A stretch of DNA of 64,000 nucleotides from the NCBI RefSeq assembly GCF_021726515.1, contig NZ_JAKKCJ010000001.1, positions 62,001-126,000 of the forward strand, given 5' to 3'. Source of the stretch: Vibrio sp. CK2-1. GTDB lineage: Bacteria; Pseudomonadota; Gammaproteobacteria; Enterobacterales; Vibrionaceae. The notes beneath the pieces were generated by a model. It had not been told where the DNA came from, searched no databases, and worked only from the letters and a program-made list of their open reading frames with translations. The position numbers were made by a program, and so were the translations under genes. Shown here piece by piece: positions 17,645 to 26,363 of this stretch. Every line of letters begins with the position of its first letter. Positions within the stretch are counted from its first letter, which is position 1.

Positions 17645-18510
17645 AATTCACCTTGTTGCTGTTGAGACTGCTGACTATTGATATGATTACGTTCTTGTCG
17701 CCACTCAACGATGGCTTTAAAAATCAGAGTTAATAATGCGATAAATGCTAATAACGATGCACTGGCAAAAGCCGCTTCTGATTGATAATCCTCATACAGC
17801 AATTGAACATGTAATGGTAAGGTGTTGGTTTCACCACGGATATTGCCCGATACCACGGCTACTGCGCCAAATTCACCAACCGCACGTGCATTGGTCAAAA
17901 TCACACCGTAAATCAAAGCCCATTTGATATTCGGCAGTGTTACGCGACGGAATAATTGCCACCAGGAAGCGCCTAAAATCACGGCCGCTTCTTCATCTGA
18001 CTGGCCTTGTTGCTGCATCAGTGGGATCAACTCTCGCGCCACAAATGGGCAAGTCACAAATACCGTTACCAGTAAAATTCCCGGCCAGGCAAACATAATT
18101 TGTAAATCATGCTCATATAACCACTCGCCCAGCCAACCACTGCTACCGTATAGCAACAAATATAAAAGACCTGCGACAACTGGCGATACCGCAAATGGTA
18201 TATCTATTAAAGTGATTAAAAACTTACGACCAATAAAATCAAATCGAGTCACCGACCACGCCAGCATTACGCCAAAAACCAAATTAATAGGCACGGTCAG
18301 TAATGCCACAATCAAAGTTAAACCAATAGCGTGAAGCGTATCAGGCTCACTCAAGTTATTAAAATAGGTAGAAATTCCACTTGCAAAAGCTTGTTGAAAA
18401 ATACTGATCAGTGGAATAACCAAAAGAATGGCGACGAAAAAAAGCGCAAGAGAAATTAAACTCCATTTAACTAAAGGCTTCTCACCAATACGTGAGGATC
18501 TGGACATCAT
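17641..18510 (-). CDS. cysW: Sulfate ABC transporter permease
   Basis: 289 residues with six hydrophobic helices. It contains the permease coupling segment [22 protein letters not shown] and [27 protein letters not shown], where the GEFGAV..SGNI stretch is characteristic of CysW. It pairs with CysT in the inner membrane. It follows cysT by 6 bases and overlaps cysA by 4. The C-terminus is Gln/Ser rich. Confidence 0.93.
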   Translation of the reverse strand: MMSRSSRIGEKPLVKWSLISLALFFVAILLVIPLISIFQQAFASGISTYFNNLSEPDTLHAIGLTLIVALLTVPINLVFGVMLAWSVTRFDFIGRKFLITLIDIPFAVSPVVAGLLYLLLYGSSGWLGEWLYEHDLQIMFAWPGILLVTVFVTCPFVARELIPLMQQQGQSDEEAAVILGASWWQLFRRVTLPNIKWALIYGVILTNARAVGEFGAVAVVSGNIRGETNTLPLHVQLLYEDYQSEAAFASASLLAFIALLTLIFKAIVEWRQERNHINSQQSQQQQGEL

Positions 18511-18516
18511 ATCTCC

Positions 18517-19368
18517 TTACTTACCGTGAATACGGCGTAAATAAGCGCCTTGCCATAGGTTTATCAACAATAACAATGACAATGAAGTGAGAAGAACAAC
18601 CGATGCAATCGCACTGGCCGCCGGGAAGTCAAACTCCTGCAAGCGAACAAATATCATTAACGATGTGATTTCACTCACGTATGGCATATTGCCGGCAATA
18701 AAGATTACCGCCCCAAACTCACCTAAGCTACGTGTAAATGACAAAGCAACCCCCACTATCAAGGCGGGACGAATGGAAGGCATAATAACTTTCCAGAATA
18801 CGGCCCAGTCAGATGCACCAAGTGTCACACCCGCTTCTTCTTCCTCTTGAGAGATTTCTTCTAAGACAGGCTGAACAGTACGCACAACAAACGGGATACT
18901 CGTAAAAGCCATCGCGACGATAATACCTAGAGGGGTATACGCGACTTTAATACCGACATCTTCTAAAAGGCTGCCAATCCACCCATTACTTGAGTACAAG
19001 GTCGCTAAGGTTATCCCTGCCACTGCGGTGGGTAGTGCAAAGGGTAAATCGACTAAAGCATCTAAAATACGCTTTCCGGGAAACTGATAACGAACTAAAA
19101 CCCAGGCGAGTAATAAACCTAAGGCGCCATTAAACAACGAAGCAACAAATGCGGCTCCAACCGTAACTTTATAACTGGCTACCACCCGAGGATCGGCAAT
19201 GACATACCAATATTCACTAAGTGACATACCTTTTGTTTGCATCACCAATCCCGTTGCTGGGAGTAGAAGAATTAAACTCACAAAGAGAAGTGATATACCT
19301 AAACTAATGGCAAAACCCGGTAGTACTCGTTGCTGTTTTGGGCGAGAAAGTGCGTGAGATCCGCTCAT
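18517..19368 (-). CDS. cysT: Sulfate ABC transporter permease
   Basis: 283 residues, six hydrophobic helices. It has DLPFALPTAVAGITLATLY, EEEEAGVTLGASDWAVFWKV and SLGEFGAVIFIAGNMPYVSE, the CysT (CysU) equivalents of the CysW segments. With CysW it forms the sulfate channel. It lies between cysP (72-base gap) and cysW (6-base gap). Confidence 0.93.
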   Translation of the reverse strand: MSGSHALSRPKQQRVLPGFAISLGISLLFVSLILLLPATGLVMQTKGMSLSEYWYVIADPRVVASYKVTVGAAFVASLFNGALGLLLAWVLVRYQFPGKRILDALVDLPFALPTAVAGITLATLYSSNGWIGSLLEDVGIKVAYTPLGIIVAMAFTSIPFVVRTVQPVLEEISQEEEEAGVTLGASDWAVFWKVIMPSIRPALIVGVALSFTRSLGEFGAVIFIAGNMPYVSEITSLMIFVRLQEFDFPAASAIASVVLLTSLSLLLLINLWQGAYLRRIHGK

Positions 19369-19440
19369 AAACCCTCAAAATAATCTATCAAAATGAATGG
19401 TTACCCCAGAAAGAGGTAACCATATACTAAGAAATGCAGA

Positions 19441-20442
19441 TTAACGACGTTGCAATTGATCGAGTTTCGCACCATTTCCAAACTGTGTTTTCATTGCATT
19501 TTCCCAACCACCTGCAATTTCTTCTACCGTAAGTAGTTCAACTTCAGGGAATCGGTCAGCAAACTCAGCTTTAACTTTTTCATCATGAACACGGTAATTA
19601 AAGCCAGCAAGCATACGCTGTGCTTCTTCACTGTATAGGTAAGAAAGGTACTCTGTCGCCACTTCTGTTGTACCATTGCGTTTAGCATTGCGCTCAACAA
19701 CGGCAACAGGGAATTCCGCTAGAATCGATGTTTTTGGTACCACAACTTCGTAATTGTCTTCACCATATTGTTTACGAATATTGTTCACTTCTGATTCAAA
19801 CGTGATGAGTACATCACCAATTTGACGCTCAACAAATGATGTGGTTGCCCCGCGGCCACCGGTATCAAATACCGCAACGTTAGCGAGCATTTGCTTTAGA
19901 AATTTATCTTGCTTAGTTTCATTTTCTTTACCAAATGATTTCTGTGCATAACCCAGTGCTGCTAAATAAGTATAACGAGCATTACCTGAAGTTTTAGGGT
20001 TCGGAAATACAGAAGACACACCTTCACGCGCTAAGTCGCCCCAGTCTTGAATATTTTTAGGGTTACCTTTGCGCACTAAAAATGCCGTGGTTGAATAATA
20101 TGGAGAGCTAGCGTTAGGCAATTTACTTTGCCAGTCGGCAGGGATCAATTTCCCTTTATCATGTAATACCTGTACATCGGTAACCTGATTAAAGGTCACA
20201 ACATCGGCCGATAAGCCTTGCAGAATAGAACGTGCTTGAGCAGAAGAACCACCATGTGATTGTTTGATTTCAATGGTATTCCCTGTTTTTTCTTGCCAAT
20301 GTTTAGCAAAAATTGGGTTATAGGTTGCAAACAATTCACGAGCGATATCGTAAGAAGAGTTCAAAATAGTTTGGTCTTGTGCTGACGCATTAAACGAGCT
20401 TGCGATTAACAAGGCAGCAAATACTGACTTCATTTTTTTCAT
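19441..20442 (-). CDS. cysP: Sulfate/thiosulfate-binding periplasmic protein
   Basis: About 333 residues with a Sec signal peptide ending SFNASA. The mature part starts DQTILNSSYDIARELF and contains IKQSHGGSSAQARSILQGL, VVTFNQVTDVQVLHDKGKLIP and FDTGGRGATTSFVERQIGDV, which follow E. coli CysP almost word for word. It binds sulfate or thiosulfate for CysTWA. The ATG at 20442 has AGGAG 10 bases upstream; the ATG at 20451 is only one base from that site and is less likely. First gene of the leftward operon. Confidence 0.92.
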   Translation of the reverse strand: MKKMKSVFAALLIASSFNASAQDQTILNSSYDIARELFATYNPIFAKHWQEKTGNTIEIKQSHGGSSAQARSILQGLSADVVTFNQVTDVQVLHDKGKLIPADWQSKLPNASSPYYSTTAFLVRKGNPKNIQDWGDLAREGVSSVFPNPKTSGNARYTYLAALGYAQKSFGKENETKQDKFLKQMLANVAVFDTGGRGATTSFVERQIGDVLITFESEVNNIRKQYGEDNYEVVVPKTSILAEFPVAVVERNAKRNGTTEVATEYLSYLYSEEAQRMLAGFNYRVHDEKVKAEFADRFPEVELLTVEEIAGGWENAMKTQFGNGAKLDQLQRR

Positions 20443-20651
20443 TATATTCATACTCCTAATTCACTTTCCAAGGTGACATCCTTTGTGACTAGAGTATGTT
20501 TATAAATTATTAATAACAAAGGTTATAAATAGAACTTTTTGGAATATTATCAAACCATAAATTGTTTATCTTATTTCTATTTACCATTGTATTAATAGGG
20601 ATGATAGATACACAATAGCAACTGGCAATATATCAGCATAGAGGGATACCA
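20443..20651. promoter_or_regulatory. Divergent cysP/cysM promoter region
   Basis: About 210 AT-rich bases between two sulfur-assimilation units. CysB control would be expected from the gene content. I could not pick out a defined CysB site because its consensus is loose. Confidence 0.45.
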
Positions 20652-21542
20652 GTGTCTGAATTTCTAACGATTGAATCTTATGTCGGTAACACACCTTTAG
20701 TCAGGCTGCAGCGGCTTGTAGTAGGTAATCAAAGTACTGTGCTCGTTAAACTTGAAGGCAATAATCCTGCAGGTTCAGTTAAAGATCGCCCTGCGCTTAA
20801 TATGATTACCCAAGCTGAAAAGCGCGGAACAATTACCCCTGGCGATACTATAATAGAAGCGACTAGTGGTAACACAGGTATCGCATTAGCCATGGCGGCA
20901 GCGATTAAAGGTTACAAGATGATCTTAATCATGCCTGATAACTCGACTCAAGAACGCAAAGACTCAATGAAAGCCTATGGTGCAGAACTTATCTTGGTCA
21001 CTAAAGAGCAAGGAATGGAAGGCGCTCGAGATTTAGCACTACAAATGCAAAGTGAAGGTAAAGGCATTGTACTTGATCAATTTAACAATGCAGATAATCC
21101 AGATGCGCACTTTGATTCAACGGGGCCAGAAATCTGGCAACAAAGCCATGGAAAAATCACTCACTTTGTTTCGAGCATGGGAACAACAGGTACCATTGTC
21201 GGTGTTTCTCGCTATCTTAAATCACAAAATCCGGACGTTTGTATTGTTGGATTACAGCCCTCGGAAGGCAGTGCCATTCCGGGTATTCGCCGCTGGCCGA
21301 CAGAATATTTACCGGGTATTTATGACGATTCAACGATCGATATGGTTATCGACATTGACCAAAAATCTGCAGAAACAACAGCGCGAGCCTTAGCTCAAAG
21401 AGAAGGTATTAGTGCCGGTGTGAGCTCTGGTGGTGCCGTTTATGCGGCAATTGAAATCGCTAAAGATAACCCGGGCTCCGTAGTCGTTGCTATTGTCTGT
21501 GATAGAGGGGATCGCTACCTGTCTTCAGGGTTATTTTCTTAA
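20652..21542 (+). CDS. cysM: Cysteine synthase B (O-acetylserine sulfhydrylase)
   Basis: 296 residues starting with GTG, with GAGGG upstream. The PLP lysine is Lys44 in GSVKDRPALNMI; the TSGNTGIALA loop (71-80) binds the substrate carboxylate. MPDNSTQERKDSMKAYGAELILV and the C-terminal SAGVSSGGAV complete the fold. CysM makes cysteine from O-acetylserine and sulfide and can use thiosulfate to give S-sulfocysteine. In E. coli cysM lies downstream of cysA in the same operon; here it is divergent from cysP. Confidence 0.93.
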   Translation: MSEFLTIESYVGNTPLVRLQRLVVGNQSTVLVKLEGNNPAGSVKDRPALNMITQAEKRGTITPGDTIIEATSGNTGIALAMAAAIKGYKMILIMPDNSTQERKDSMKAYGAELILVTKEQGMEGARDLALQMQSEGKGIVLDQFNNADNPDAHFDSTGPEIWQQSHGKITHFVSSMGTTGTIVGVSRYLKSQNPDVCIVGLQPSEGSAIPGIRRWPTEYLPGIYDDSTIDMVIDIDQKSAETTARALAQREGISAGVSSGGAVYAAIEIAKDNPGSVVVAIVCDRGDRYLSSGLFS

Positions 21543-21582
21543 TCACGACATTCTGAGTATTCATTCTAATACTTTAACCAAT

Positions 21583-21614
21583 AGCACTTAGATTTAAATT
21601 ATAGATCTAAGTGC
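21583..21614. terminator. Hairpin between convergent cysM and patatin genes
   Basis: AGCACTTAGAT and ATCTAAGTGCT form a perfect 11-bp stem with a 10-base AT-rich loop. There is no long T-run on either strand, so termination is probable but not certain. Confidence 0.5.
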
Positions 21615-21642
21615 TGCGCTTGAAGTGAAGAAATGAGTACAC

Positions 21643-22515
21643 TCATGACAAAGTGAGTATTGGGCGCTTTCTTTCATTCACTCTCATCGAACGATGCGCT
21701 AAATGTCGCAGCCCAGATTCTAATCCCATTTGATAACCACTTTCCAAGATCGGCTTTTTCATTGTTAGGCGTTTCACTGCAAAGTTTTCTGGTGGCGCAA
21801 TCACCCTGATAACCGCATCTTCTGGAAAGTTATGAATAAAATCGAGCGTTTTATTGTAGTTTCTTGCCCGCAGTAGCATCGAGCGAACAATATGAGGATG
21901 GCGCTCGAATAACTTCTTAGTCAACCAAGTCACTTTAGGCGGTTGCATTTGATAACTAAGTGGATGGGATAAGATCACGGTGATATCCCGAGCACCACGA
22001 CGATATGCTTCAATTACGGGAATCGAATCCGCCACGCCGCCATCGGTATAACATTCACCGGAAAAACATGGCGTTTGTTTATAGGCTATTGGGAGTGCTG
22101 CTGTCGCTTCTAGAGCTTTAACCTGATTATCTTCAGTAACTTGATAATAACTGGCGCGCCCTGTCTCAACATTGGTTGCAGCGGCATAAAAAGGAATTCG
22201 ATTAAACGTTTTTTGACTATCTACTGGAAATTGTCGATTAGACTCTTCAACCAACCATTTTACATCCACGAGATTGCCTCCCTTTACAAAGCGAAGAGGA
22301 TTATAAAATTCTCGGCTAGTCGCAAGCTCCGTAATAACACGATAACTACGCTCTGGTTGCTCGGCCAAATAACCAACCAAATTTGATGCCCCCGCTGAAA
22401 CACCGATAACAAAATCAAAAGGGTTATAGTCGTGCTCTAAAAACCTATCAAGCACCCCACTGGCAAAAACGCCTCTCATTGCGCCGCCTTCAACCACCAA
22501 TGCTTTTCTCATCAT
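21643..22515 (-). CDS. Patatin-like phospholipase family protein (YjjU-like)
   Basis: 290 residues. The patatin oxyanion loop EGGAMRGVFASG is at 9-20, the nucleophile Ser40 in GVSAGAS and the catalytic Asp158 in TDGG. The length and the C-terminal VKRLTMKKPILESGYQMG region match the YjjU/YchK type of bacterial patatin. It likely cleaves acyl esters of phospholipids; the natural substrate is not known. GAGG precedes the ATG. It is transcribed alone, away from the candidate small RNA region. Confidence 0.88.
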   Translation of the reverse strand: MMRKALVVEGGAMRGVFASGVLDRFLEHDYNPFDFVIGVSAGASNLVGYLAEQPERSYRVITELATSREFYNPLRFVKGGNLVDVKWLVEESNRQFPVDSQKTFNRIPFYAAATNVETGRASYYQVTEDNQVKALEATAALPIAYKQTPCFSGECYTDGGVADSIPVIEAYRRGARDITVILSHPLSYQMQPPKVTWLTKKLFERHPHIVRSMLLRARNYNKTLDFIHNFPEDAVIRVIAPPENFAVKRLTMKKPILESGYQMGLESGLRHLAHRSMRVNERKRPILTLS

Positions 22516-22822
22516 GACATCCTCATAAAATCATCCAGAGGATCAGCCCTCCTATCTGCGCAAAATTTTACGTCAATGCTAATAATATAAAAGTGAGTTT
22601 TACAGATTCTATTAATAGGTAAAAACGATAAGAATAATAAATAGCAATTTTTGTATTTTCACCATAGGTGGATAAAGATTTTTCATCAGAGCTTAAACTC
22701 CACTCAGGTAATCGCACCAAAACCCATCACCTTAGTTTCAACATTGTGCAAAAGAGTTCAGCTATCGATACGCCACACTACTGAAAAAGCAACAATCCAT
22801 TTAAAAACAATAAATTAAAAAC

Positions 22823-22839
22823 TTGGCACGCATTCTGCT
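22823..22839 (+). promoter_or_regulatory. Sigma-54 (RpoN) promoter
   Basis: TTGGCACG-CATT-CTGCT matches the -24/-12 consensus TTGGCACG-N4-TTGCA with a GG and a GC dinucleotide at the correct spacing. Transcription would start about 12 bases after the GC, near 22850. It does not face a protein gene directly: the next one starts at 23178, beyond a terminator. Confidence 0.8.
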
Positions 22840-22849
22840 TATTAGTAAA

Positions 22850-22952
22850 TGAATACATGGCAGTATTCGTGAAGCCAGTCGAGTCCCTGATTGGTTCATG
22901 TTATTTTCCTTTGAGGTACCTTTCCCGCCCTAGTGTGGGAAAGGTTTTTTTT
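22850..22952 (+). ncRNA. Candidate sigma-54-dependent small RNA
   Basis: About 103 nt from the predicted sigma-54 start to a strong terminator. The 5' end can form a hairpin GAATAC-ATGGCA-GTATTC (22851-22866). A middle stretch with CCAGTC/GATTGG pairing follows. A single-stranded-looking U-rich segment TTATTTTCCTTTGAG could pair with ribosome sites. The terminator stem is CCTTTCCC...GGGAAAGG with eight T residues. No open reading frame of note is inside. Size and layout resemble Qrr RNAs, but the conserved Qrr core is absent. I do not recognise the family. Confidence 0.65.
22917..22952 (+). terminator. Rho-independent terminator of the candidate small RNA
   Basis: ACCTTTCCC pairs with GGGAAAGGT around a short loop and runs into a T-tract. 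No protein gene ends upstream on this strand within 1 kb, so it must terminate a non-coding transcript. Confidence 0.85.
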
Positions 22953-23177
22953 GCCTGTTATCTTACCTTCCTTTATCAACAATATTTTTTATCGTAAAAA
23001 CAAAAACTTTTCACAAGACGCACAAAAATTTTATTGCTAAATTCGCGCCCAACATCACCTTTCATGTTAATTATTTGTTGTAGTCTTAAACATACTTTTG
23101 TTGTGGCTATTTCATAATACCAGTTTCAAGTGCTCCTTCCGTGAGTGCGTTTATTCATCAACCTTAGCGATATACAA

Positions 23178-23645
23178 ATGACTAAAAAAATCATTGTAGG
23201 ATGGCGGGAAATGTTGGCTTTACCTGAGCTTGGCATTGAACAAATCAAAGCAAAAATTGATACCGGTGCGCGCAGTTCTTGCTTGCATACTTTTAAGATT
23301 GAACCTTTTGAACAAGATAGTGAGCTTTGGGTTCGCTTTTGGATTCACCCTCAACAGAAAAACGATGAACTCATCAAAGAATGTGTGGCTAAAGTGATCG
23401 ACCAACGAACGGTGAAAGACTCTGGCGGTCATGAAGAACAACGCTATGTTATCGAAACCATGCTAGCTTTTAATGGTAAGCAGTGGCCAATTGAGGTCAC
23501 ACTTACCAATAGAGAAAATATGTTATTTAGAATGTTGCTAGGCCGCACGGCAATGCACCATCGTATTATTGTCGACCCTACGGCATCATTTTTAATTGCT
23601 TCACCTACCAATCATTTAACAGATTCTAAGGATCACGATTTATGA
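23178..23645 (+). CDS. rimB: Retropepsin-like protein of the RimB type
   Basis: 155 residues from ATG 23178 ([19 protein letters not shown]); upstream in-frame GTG at 23145 is less likely. The DTGARSS motif (28-34) is the conserved aspartic-protease-like active site of this family, which is often misnamed 'ATP-dependent zinc protease'. [13 protein letters not shown] follows near the end. In Pseudomonas a related protein is encoded with RimK and affects ribosomal S6 modification. Here it overlaps rimK by 4 bases, strongly suggesting joint function. Direct protease activity is inference. Confidence 0.75.
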   Translation: MTKKIIVGWREMLALPELGIEQIKAKIDTGARSSCLHTFKIEPFEQDSELWVRFWIHPQQKNDELIKECVAKVIDQRTVKDSGGHEEQRYVIETMLAFNGKQWPIEVTLTNRENMLFRMLLGRTAMHHRIIVDPTASFLIASPTNHLTDSKDHDL

Positions 23646-24547
23646 AAATCGGAATTTTATCTCGCAACCGCTCTTTGTACTCAACTAAGCGCTTAATTGA
23701 AGCTTGTCAGAGCCGTGGCCATGAAGTCAAAGTGATCGATGCATTACGCTGCTATATGAACATTAATTCAGAGCAACCGGAGATCCACTTTAAAGGTGAA
23801 GAACTGAAAGACTTCGACGCTATCGTGCCTCGCATTGGCGCGTCGGTCACGTTTTATGGCACGGCGGTATTGCGTCAGTTTGAAATGATGGGTGTCTACC
23901 CTGTTAACGAATCGGTAGCGATTACCCGTTCTCGTGACAAATTACGCTCAATGCAATTGCTATCGCGCAAAGGCGTTGGTATGCCAATTACAGGTTTTGC
24001 CAGCAAGCCTGATGACATTAAAGACCTACTTGAAATGGTCGGTGGCGCTCCAGTTGTGATCAAATTACTGGAAGGTACTCAAGGCATTGGTGTGGTTCTA
24101 GCGGAAACTCGTAAAGCCGCTGAAAGCGTAGTCGAAGCCTTTATGGGACTGAAGGCTAACATCATGGTGCAGGAATATATTAAAGAAGCCGGTGGCGCAG
24201 ATATTCGTTGTTTTGTTATTGGCGATAAAGTGATTGCGGCTATGAAACGACAAGCAGGTGAAGGCGAATTCCGCTCTAACTTGCACCGTGGTGGCACCGC
24301 TTCTCTAGTTCGCATTACGCCAGAAGAGCGCAAAACAGCGGTTGCGGCAGCGAAAATCATGGGCTTAAACGTGGCTGGTGTTGACCTTCTTCGCTCTTCT
24401 CGTGGGCCTTTAGTGATGGAAGTGAACTCGTCACCTGGTCTTGAAGGGATTGAAGCGGCAACCGGTAAAGACGTCGCTGGTTTGATTGTTGAATTTATTG
24501 AAAAAAATGCGTCGGCAAAAGGAGTAAGAACTCGTGGGCGTGGTTAA
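23642..24547 (+). CDS. rimK: Ribosomal protein S6--L-glutamate ligase
   Basis: 301 residues of ATP-grasp fold: N-terminal domain [18 protein letters not shown], then [18 protein letters not shown] (ATP-binding lid), [18 protein letters not shown] and [14 protein letters not shown] (metal-binding Glu/Asn). RimK adds glutamates to the C-terminus of ribosomal protein S6. It lies between the rimB-type gene (4-base overlap) and the AstE-like gene (14-base overlap). Confidence 0.92.
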   Translation: MKIGILSRNRSLYSTKRLIEACQSRGHEVKVIDALRCYMNINSEQPEIHFKGEELKDFDAIVPRIGASVTFYGTAVLRQFEMMGVYPVNESVAITRSRDKLRSMQLLSRKGVGMPITGFASKPDDIKDLLEMVGGAPVVIKLLEGTQGIGVVLAETRKAAESVVEAFMGLKANIMVQEYIKEAGGADIRCFVIGDKVIAAMKRQAGEGEFRSNLHRGGTASLVRITPEERKTAVAAAKIMGLNVAGVDLLRSSRGPLVMEVNSSPGLEGIEAATGKDVAGLIVEFIEKNASAKGVRTRGRG

Positions 24548-25652
24548 TTCAGGACGTGGCGAAAAGAAAAGAGTGAGAAAGAATTCACCTTTTAAATTCA
24601 TGGACCACACCGTGCAAGCCGGTGAAAGAAAAGTATTACAAATTGAAGCGGCAAAACTTTACACCCACTCACCGTTATCGATTCCGGTTGAGATCATTCA
24701 TGGTAAGCAAGCTGGCCCAGTATTAATGGTCAACGCAGCGATTCATGGTGATGAGCTAAACGGTGTGGAAATTGTTCGCCAACTCATTGAAAAAGTGGAT
24801 GCGAGTAAACTTAAAGGTACGTTAATTGCGGTGCCTATCGTAAACGTATTTGGTTTTATTCATAAATCTCGTTATCTACCCGATCGCCGCGATCTTAATC
24901 GTTGTTTTCCGGGCACAGAAAAAGGTTCTTTGGCATCACGTATTGCCCATACTTTTTTCACCGAGGTTGCAGAAAAAGCCAACTACATTATTGATTTGCA
25001 CACTGGCGCGATACATAGAACAAACTTGCCACAAATTCGTGCTTGTTTAGATAATGAAGATACTTTACGTATGGCAAAAGCGTTTGGTACTCCGGTGATT
25101 ATCGATTCTGCAATACGCGATGGCTCCCTTCGCTCTGAAGCTGAAAAGCGTGGTATTCCGGTGCTAACGTATGAAGCTGGTGAAGCATTACGCTTTGAGC
25201 CTATTGCGATTAACGCTGGAGTTCTTGGCGTTTTACGTGTTATGCAAGAGCTTGGTATGCATCGTCCAAGCCGTAAGAAAGTGCCAGAGTCTGTCACCGC
25301 TAAATCCACCAGCTGGATCCGTGCAGATAGTGATGGCATTTTACGCACCATGGTCACCTTGGGTGATCGAGTGAATAAAGGCCAAGTATTGGCTTACATC
25401 AGCTCACCGCTTGGCCATGAAGAGATCACTATGCTTGCGCCAAAAGATGGCATTGTGATTGGTCAACAAACACTACCATTGGTGAATGAAGGTGATGCCG
25501 TCTTTCATTTAGCCTACTTTACCGAAGATAACGATGCGGTAGGCGATACGGTGGAAACCTATATTGGGCAAGTGATTGAACATGTTGAAGCCAAAGATGA
25601 GCACATCACAACCGGCTTTATTGCAGTACCGGGCAAATCTGATAACGTGTAG
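24534..25652 (+). CDS. Succinylglutamate desuccinylase/aspartoacylase-family metallopeptidase
   Basis: 372 residues starting with GTG at 24534, with AAGGAG 9 bases upstream. Zinc ligands are visible as HGDE (His71, Glu74) and DLHTG (His156); RDLNRCFPG (119-127) binds the substrate. A C-terminal barrel-like segment ([20 protein letters not shown]) resembles lipoyl domains, as in many bacterial relatives. The family removes acyl or amino-acid groups from small or peptide substrates. Its overlap with rimK suggests it acts on glutamylated or related products, which is inference. Confidence 0.85.
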   Translation: MGVVNSGRGEKKRVRKNSPFKFMDHTVQAGERKVLQIEAAKLYTHSPLSIPVEIIHGKQAGPVLMVNAAIHGDELNGVEIVRQLIEKVDASKLKGTLIAVPIVNVFGFIHKSRYLPDRRDLNRCFPGTEKGSLASRIAHTFFTEVAEKANYIIDLHTGAIHRTNLPQIRACLDNEDTLRMAKAFGTPVIIDSAIRDGSLRSEAEKRGIPVLTYEAGEALRFEPIAINAGVLGVLRVMQELGMHRPSRKKVPESVTAKSTSWIRADSDGILRTMVTLGDRVNKGQVLAYISSPLGHEEITMLAPKDGIVIGQQTLPLVNEGDAVFHLAYFTEDNDAVGDTVETYIGQVIEHVEAKDEHITTGFIAVPGKSDNV

Positions 25653-25676
25653 TTATTGCTAGCACATCTAAAACAA

Positions 25677-25709
25677 AAGAGGCCGAATAATCCAATACTC
25701 GGCCTCTTT
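25677..25709. terminator. Bidirectional terminator
   Basis: AAAGAGGCCGA pairs perfectly with TCGGCCTCTTT around an 11-base loop, with T-rich flanks. It lies between the convergent rim operon and the isochorismatase-like gene. Confidence 0.9.
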
Positions 25710-25727
25710 CTGTTTTTCTTAACCCTA

Positions 25728-26282
25728 TTAAGCGTTCAGTAAATCAAGCACATCTTGTGTTGAGCCTGTTTCCGCTAAACGAGGGAAAATTAGATTCACG
25801 CTATTGTTATGCGTATCTAAGTTCAAATCTGTCATCGCATCAGTAGCAAGCGTTACGTTATAACCCAATTCCCACGCCTGACGAGCCGTTGATTCCACAC
25901 CAATACTGGTTGCAACACCGGCTACCACTACTTGCGTCACCGCGTTTGCTTTCAAATATTCATCTAAATCCGTGTTGGTGAATACACCCCACGTTTTCTT
26001 GGTTACTAGGTGATCACTAGGCTGAACATTTAAACCTGCATCAAGCTCCGCCCAATCAGCAGGAAGCTCACCGTGTGAAGCGGCTTGCTCGTTACGACCT
26101 GGCGCACCACCGGCAACATTGACTAAAACAACCGGTTGCTGCTTTTCACGAAAGGCATTAATTAGCTGACAAGATTTGTCCACAACCGGAGCTGTGTCAT
26201 GGCAAGTTGGCAGCGCTAAAATGCCCTTTTGTAAATCAATAACAATCAATGCTGTTTTAGGATCAAGCACAGTAATAGACAT
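25728..26282 (-). CDS. Isochorismatase-family hydrolase lacking the catalytic Cys
   Basis: 184 residues from the ATG at 26282, with GGAG 5 bases upstream. The family's Asp16 (ALIVIDLQKG) and Lys (LVTKKTWGVF, about 95) are present. The third position, normally Cys in GVxTxxCVE, is Gly128 in GVATSIGVESTARQAWELGYN. True isochorismatases (EntB, PhzD) also have Gly here, while amidases such as nicotinamidase need Cys. The substrate is unknown. It is a single gene. Confidence 0.85.
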   Translation of the reverse strand: MSITVLDPKTALIVIDLQKGILALPTCHDTAPVVDKSCQLINAFREKQQPVVLVNVAGGAPGRNEQAASHGELPADWAELDAGLNVQPSDHLVTKKTWGVFTNTDLDEYLKANAVTQVVVAGVATSIGVESTARQAWELGYNVTLATDAMTDLNLDTHNNSVNLIFPRLAETGSTQDVLDLLNA

Positions 26283-26363
26283 AAACACTCCGGAAAATAA
26301 GCTTAGATAAAATAGAATTACATTTTGTTACATTCTACCTTATAAATAATATCGTCACTATTT

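Larger units (their letters stand above)
22516..23177. other. 662-base gap without protein genes
   Basis: The left 300 bases are AT-rich and would hold the patatin promoter and the sigma-54 activator sites. The centre holds the sigma-54 promoter, small RNA and terminator. The right 225 bases (22953-23177) show no clear feature beyond the expected promoter of the rimB operon. Confidence 0.6.

Noticed and set aside
22850..22952. Identity of the small RNA as Qrr, Spot 42 or GlmY/GlmZ
   Set aside because: The conserved Qrr core (GCCAACTGACGTTGTTAG) is absent and the sequence does not resemble Spot 42 or GlmY/Z as I remember them.
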